Source: Hydrogenothermus marinus (GTDB lineage Bacteria; Aquificota; Aquificia; Aquificales; Hydrogenothermaceae). Taken from it: a stretch of 64,000 nucleotides of DNA. This document shows positions 62,233-64,000 of this stretch, piece by piece. Each line of letters begins with the position of its first letter. Within the stretch, counting starts at the first letter, position 1. A program made the translations under genes and the position numbers. The DNA lies in contig NZ_REFO01000010.1 of assembly GCF_003688665.1 (NCBI RefSeq), positions 62,001-126,000 on the forward strand, given 5' to 3'. The notes under the pieces were generated by a model, which had not been told where the DNA came from, ran no database searches, and was given only the letters and a program-made list of their open reading frames with translations.

Positions 62233-62741
62233 TAGGAATAATAATGGGTAGTGATTCAGATTTACCTGTAATGAAACAAGCTGCTGATATTTTAGAGCAA
62301 TTAAATATTTCTTATGAAATGACGATCGTATCAGCTCATCGAACTCCTGAAAGAATGTATGATTATGCAAAAAATGCAGAAAAAAGAGGGATTAAAGTAA
62401 TAATAGCAGGTGCAGGAGGAGCTGCTCATTTACCTGGTATGGTGGCATCTTTAACAACTATACCAGTAATAGGAGTACCTGTAAAAACATCTTCATTAAA
62501 TGGTATAGATTCGCTTCTATCTATTGTACAGATGCCAGCGGGTATACCTGTTGCGACAGTTGCAATAAATAATGCAAAAAATGCAGGACTTCTAGCAGCA
62601 TCTATAATTTCCACCTTTGATAAAGAAGTTGCAAATAGATTAAAAGAATATAGAAAAAATTTAAAAGAAATGGTCTTACAAAAAGCAGAAACATTAGAAA
62701 ATATAGGTTACAAAGAGTATTTAAAGGAAATGAATATATGA
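62229..62741 (+). CDS. purE: N5-carboxyaminoimidazole ribonucleotide mutase
   Basis: 170 residues, class I Pur[20 protein letters not shown], the catalytic His in SAHRTPERM, and [15 protein letters not shown] with [18 protein letters not shown]. It rearranges N5-CAIR, the product of PurK, to CAIR. Overlaps purK at its start and the following glycosyltransferase at its end, both by four bases. Confidence 0.95.
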   Translation: MIGIIMGSDSDLPVMKQAADILEQLNISYEMTIVSAHRTPERMYDYAKNAEKRGIKVIIAGAGGAAHLPGMVASLTTIPVIGVPVKTSSLNGIDSLLSIVQMPAGIPVATVAINNAKNAGLLAASIISTFDKEVANRLKEYRKNLKEMVLQKAETLENIGYKEYLKEMNI

Positions 62742-64000
62742 GCAATATAGAAAAATATAAATATTCTCTTTTCATATTTGTTTTAGTTTTTACATACACA
62801 TGGAATTTTTGGATAAATGATATATGGATACCAAATGAAAGCTTTTATGCAGAAGCAGTCAGAGAGATGTTTGAATCAGGAAATTTTATTGATATTTATT
62901 ACAATTATGAGCCAAGATTTAATAAACCTCCATTAACTTACTATCTTTCTGCATTATCTTGCTTTATTTTTGGTATTTCTGAGTTTGCAATAAGACTTCC
63001 TATAGTTTTAATGGCTTTAGGTTCAGTTTTTCTTACATTTTTAATAGGTAGAAGACTTTATGGTTTTAAAGTAGGTATTATTTCCGCTTTTATAATGTCT
63101 GTTTCTTTACAGTTTATAGGAAATAGTAGATATGTATCTCCTGAAGTGCCTCTTACTTTCTTTTTTCTGCTAACTTTATACCTATTTTTAATAGGTTATA
63201 AAGAGAAAAATTTTAAATATATTTTGCTTTCTTATATATCTCTTGGATTAGTAGTTTTAACAAAAGGATTCCCTTATATATTTGTTATAGGTGCCATTGT
63301 TATTTTTTATCTTTTAATAGAAAATAATTTTAACCTTAAAAATTTCTGGAAAGATTTTTTATTTTTAAAAATATGGATAGGACTTCCTATAACTATTGCT
63401 ATAGGTTTTTGGTGGTATATATATGAATATCTAAAATTTGGAGATTCTTTTTGGAATGTTTATTATAAAGAAACATTTGGTAGAGCTTTAAATAAACCTA
63501 CCCCTTTTTTTAGTATAAAGAACTTAACTTATTATTGGATAGTTATCTTATGGGCATTTTTACCATTTTCATTGGCATTTTATTTTGCATTAATTAAATA
63601 CTTTAAACAGCTTAAAACTTTTTCATTTATTTTTGCTTGGTTTTGGATAATGATAATAATATTTACAATAGCTAAAGGAAAACTTCCAACTTATATAATC
63701 CAAGCTTTTCCTGCTATGTCTATACTGACTGCTTATTTTATTGTAAATTATAAACCTGAAAATCTGAAAAAATATCTATATTATTTATCCTTTTTAATTC
63801 CTACTTTTTTATTTATGGCAGCAATAGGATACTTAGTGTATGTTTTACATCTTGATTACTTTTATTATATTTTTGTAGTTTTCCCTCTCTTGTATATTGT
63901 TAGATATAAAGATATAGCTTTAGCTCCTTTTTTAGCATCAATTTTACTTTTTTTAATGTTTAGTATATCTGTACTTCCAAAAATAGAAAAATATAGACCT
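62738..64000 (+). CDS. ArnT/PMT-like membrane glycosyltransferase, 3'-truncated by window edge
   Basis: The frame opens at ATG 62738 (ATGA overlap with purE) and is still open at base 64000, giving 421 residues. It has the family pattern [43 protein letters not shown], and a series of hydrophobic segments, as in the gene at 12594. It would act at the inner membrane with a polyprenyl-phosphate sugar. The link with purine genes is probably just packing. Confidence 0.8.
   Translation, partial: MSNIEKYKYSLFIFVLVFTYTWNFWINDIWIPNESFYAEAVREMFESGNFIDIYYNYEPRFNKPPLTYYLSALSCFIFGISEFAIRLPIVLMALGSVFLTFLIGRRLYGFKVGIISAFIMSVSLQFIGNSRYVSPEVPLTFFFLLTLYLFLIGYKEKNFKYILLSYISLGLVVLTKGFPYIFVIGAIVIFYLLIENNFNLKNFWKDFLFLKIWIGLPITIAIGFWWYIYEYLKFGDSFWNVYYKETFGRALNKPTPFFSIKNLTYYWIVILWAFLPFSLAFYFALIKYFKQLKTFSFIFAWFWIMIIIFTIAKGKLPTYIIQAFPAMSILTAYFIVNYKPENLKKYLYYLSFLIPTFLFMAAIGYLVYVLHLDYFYYIFVVFPLLYIVRYKDIALAPFLASILLFLMFSISVLPKIEKYRP

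Noticed and set aside
1-64000. CRISPR arrays, prophage, toxin-antitoxin or known defence systems
   Set aside because: I saw no regularly spaced repeats, integrase, phage structural genes or paired small toxin genes on either strand.

Overview
The window is an AT-rich (my rough estimate is 30% G+C), gene-dense bacterial chromosome segment. It holds about 65 protein genes, three tRNAs and no intergenic gap above about 270 bases. The gene content points to a thermophilic, diderm, chemolithotroph-like bacterium of the Aquificota, most likely a low-GC Hydrogenothermaceae relative such as Sulfurihydrogenibium. Supporting signs are Lys/Glu/Ile-rich proteins, futalosine-type menaquinone synthesis (mqnA), a CcsB/ResC-type cytochrome c biogenesis protein, a zinc-hook Rad50, a bacterial PolX-PHP DNA polymerase, LptF/LptG-type permease, MerA and a lone MoaE. 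This placement is inference from gene content; no 16S gene is present.

Layout. 1-7.5 kb: end of a PilC/GspF gene, an M50 protease, an MDR dehydrogenase, a ZnuCB-like metal ABC transporter, then a leftward phoH-ybeY-secreted thioredoxin/YyaL-like operon. 7.6-14.1 kb: LysM lytic transglycosylase, PsiE-like protein, mfd, rubredoxin, ArnT-like glycosyltransferase. 14.2-19 kb: a transposase scar, then ispE, tRNA-Gln, prs, rplY, pth, rpsF, ssb, rpsR and rplI, closed by a clear terminator. 19.2-30.5 kb: PAP2 phosphatase, degenerate M16 protein, speE, rad50, coaBC, KhtTU-like K+/H+ exchanger, and a convergent Lpp-like lipoprotein / L,D-transpeptidase pair. 30-44 kb: folK, tRNA-Phe, DUF445, lptF/G, ribD, polX, gltX, a phosphatase with two unknown genes, ychF, a DnaQ-like exonuclease, an antiporter with an RCK-USP regulator, a CgeB-like protein. 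44-52 kb: Nfu, ccsB, ispD, merA, csoR, a transposase remnant, moaE, yicC, aroD. 52-64 kb: DUF507, tRNA-Leu, hisC, DUF1461/Lit-like, a short RlmN-like enzyme, a PAS-GGDEF-EAL protein, an RlmD-like methyltransferase, DUF501, mqnA, TauE, purK, purE and a second ArnT-like gene cut by the window end.

Most genes are housekeeping and packed into short operons with 4-20 base overlaps. Convergent genes often overlap at their 3' ends, and terminators sit inside opposite-strand coding sequence. TTG starts behind good Shine-Dalgarno sites are common. Two genes, phoH and purK, appear to start at rarer codons (ATT; CTG or ATA), so an annotation restricted to ATG/GTG/TTG would truncate both.

The most unusual spot is the csoR-merA locus. 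A CsoR-type repressor (Cys4/Cys40/His65/Cys69) with an operator over its own ribosome site sits upstream of mercuric reductase. Between them lies a 48-codon frame with an ATT start, an in-frame TGA directly before a Cys codon, and a Shine-Dalgarno site on each side. A decayed transposase lies next to this locus. I saw no CRISPR array, prophage, toxin-antitoxin pair or obvious new defence system.
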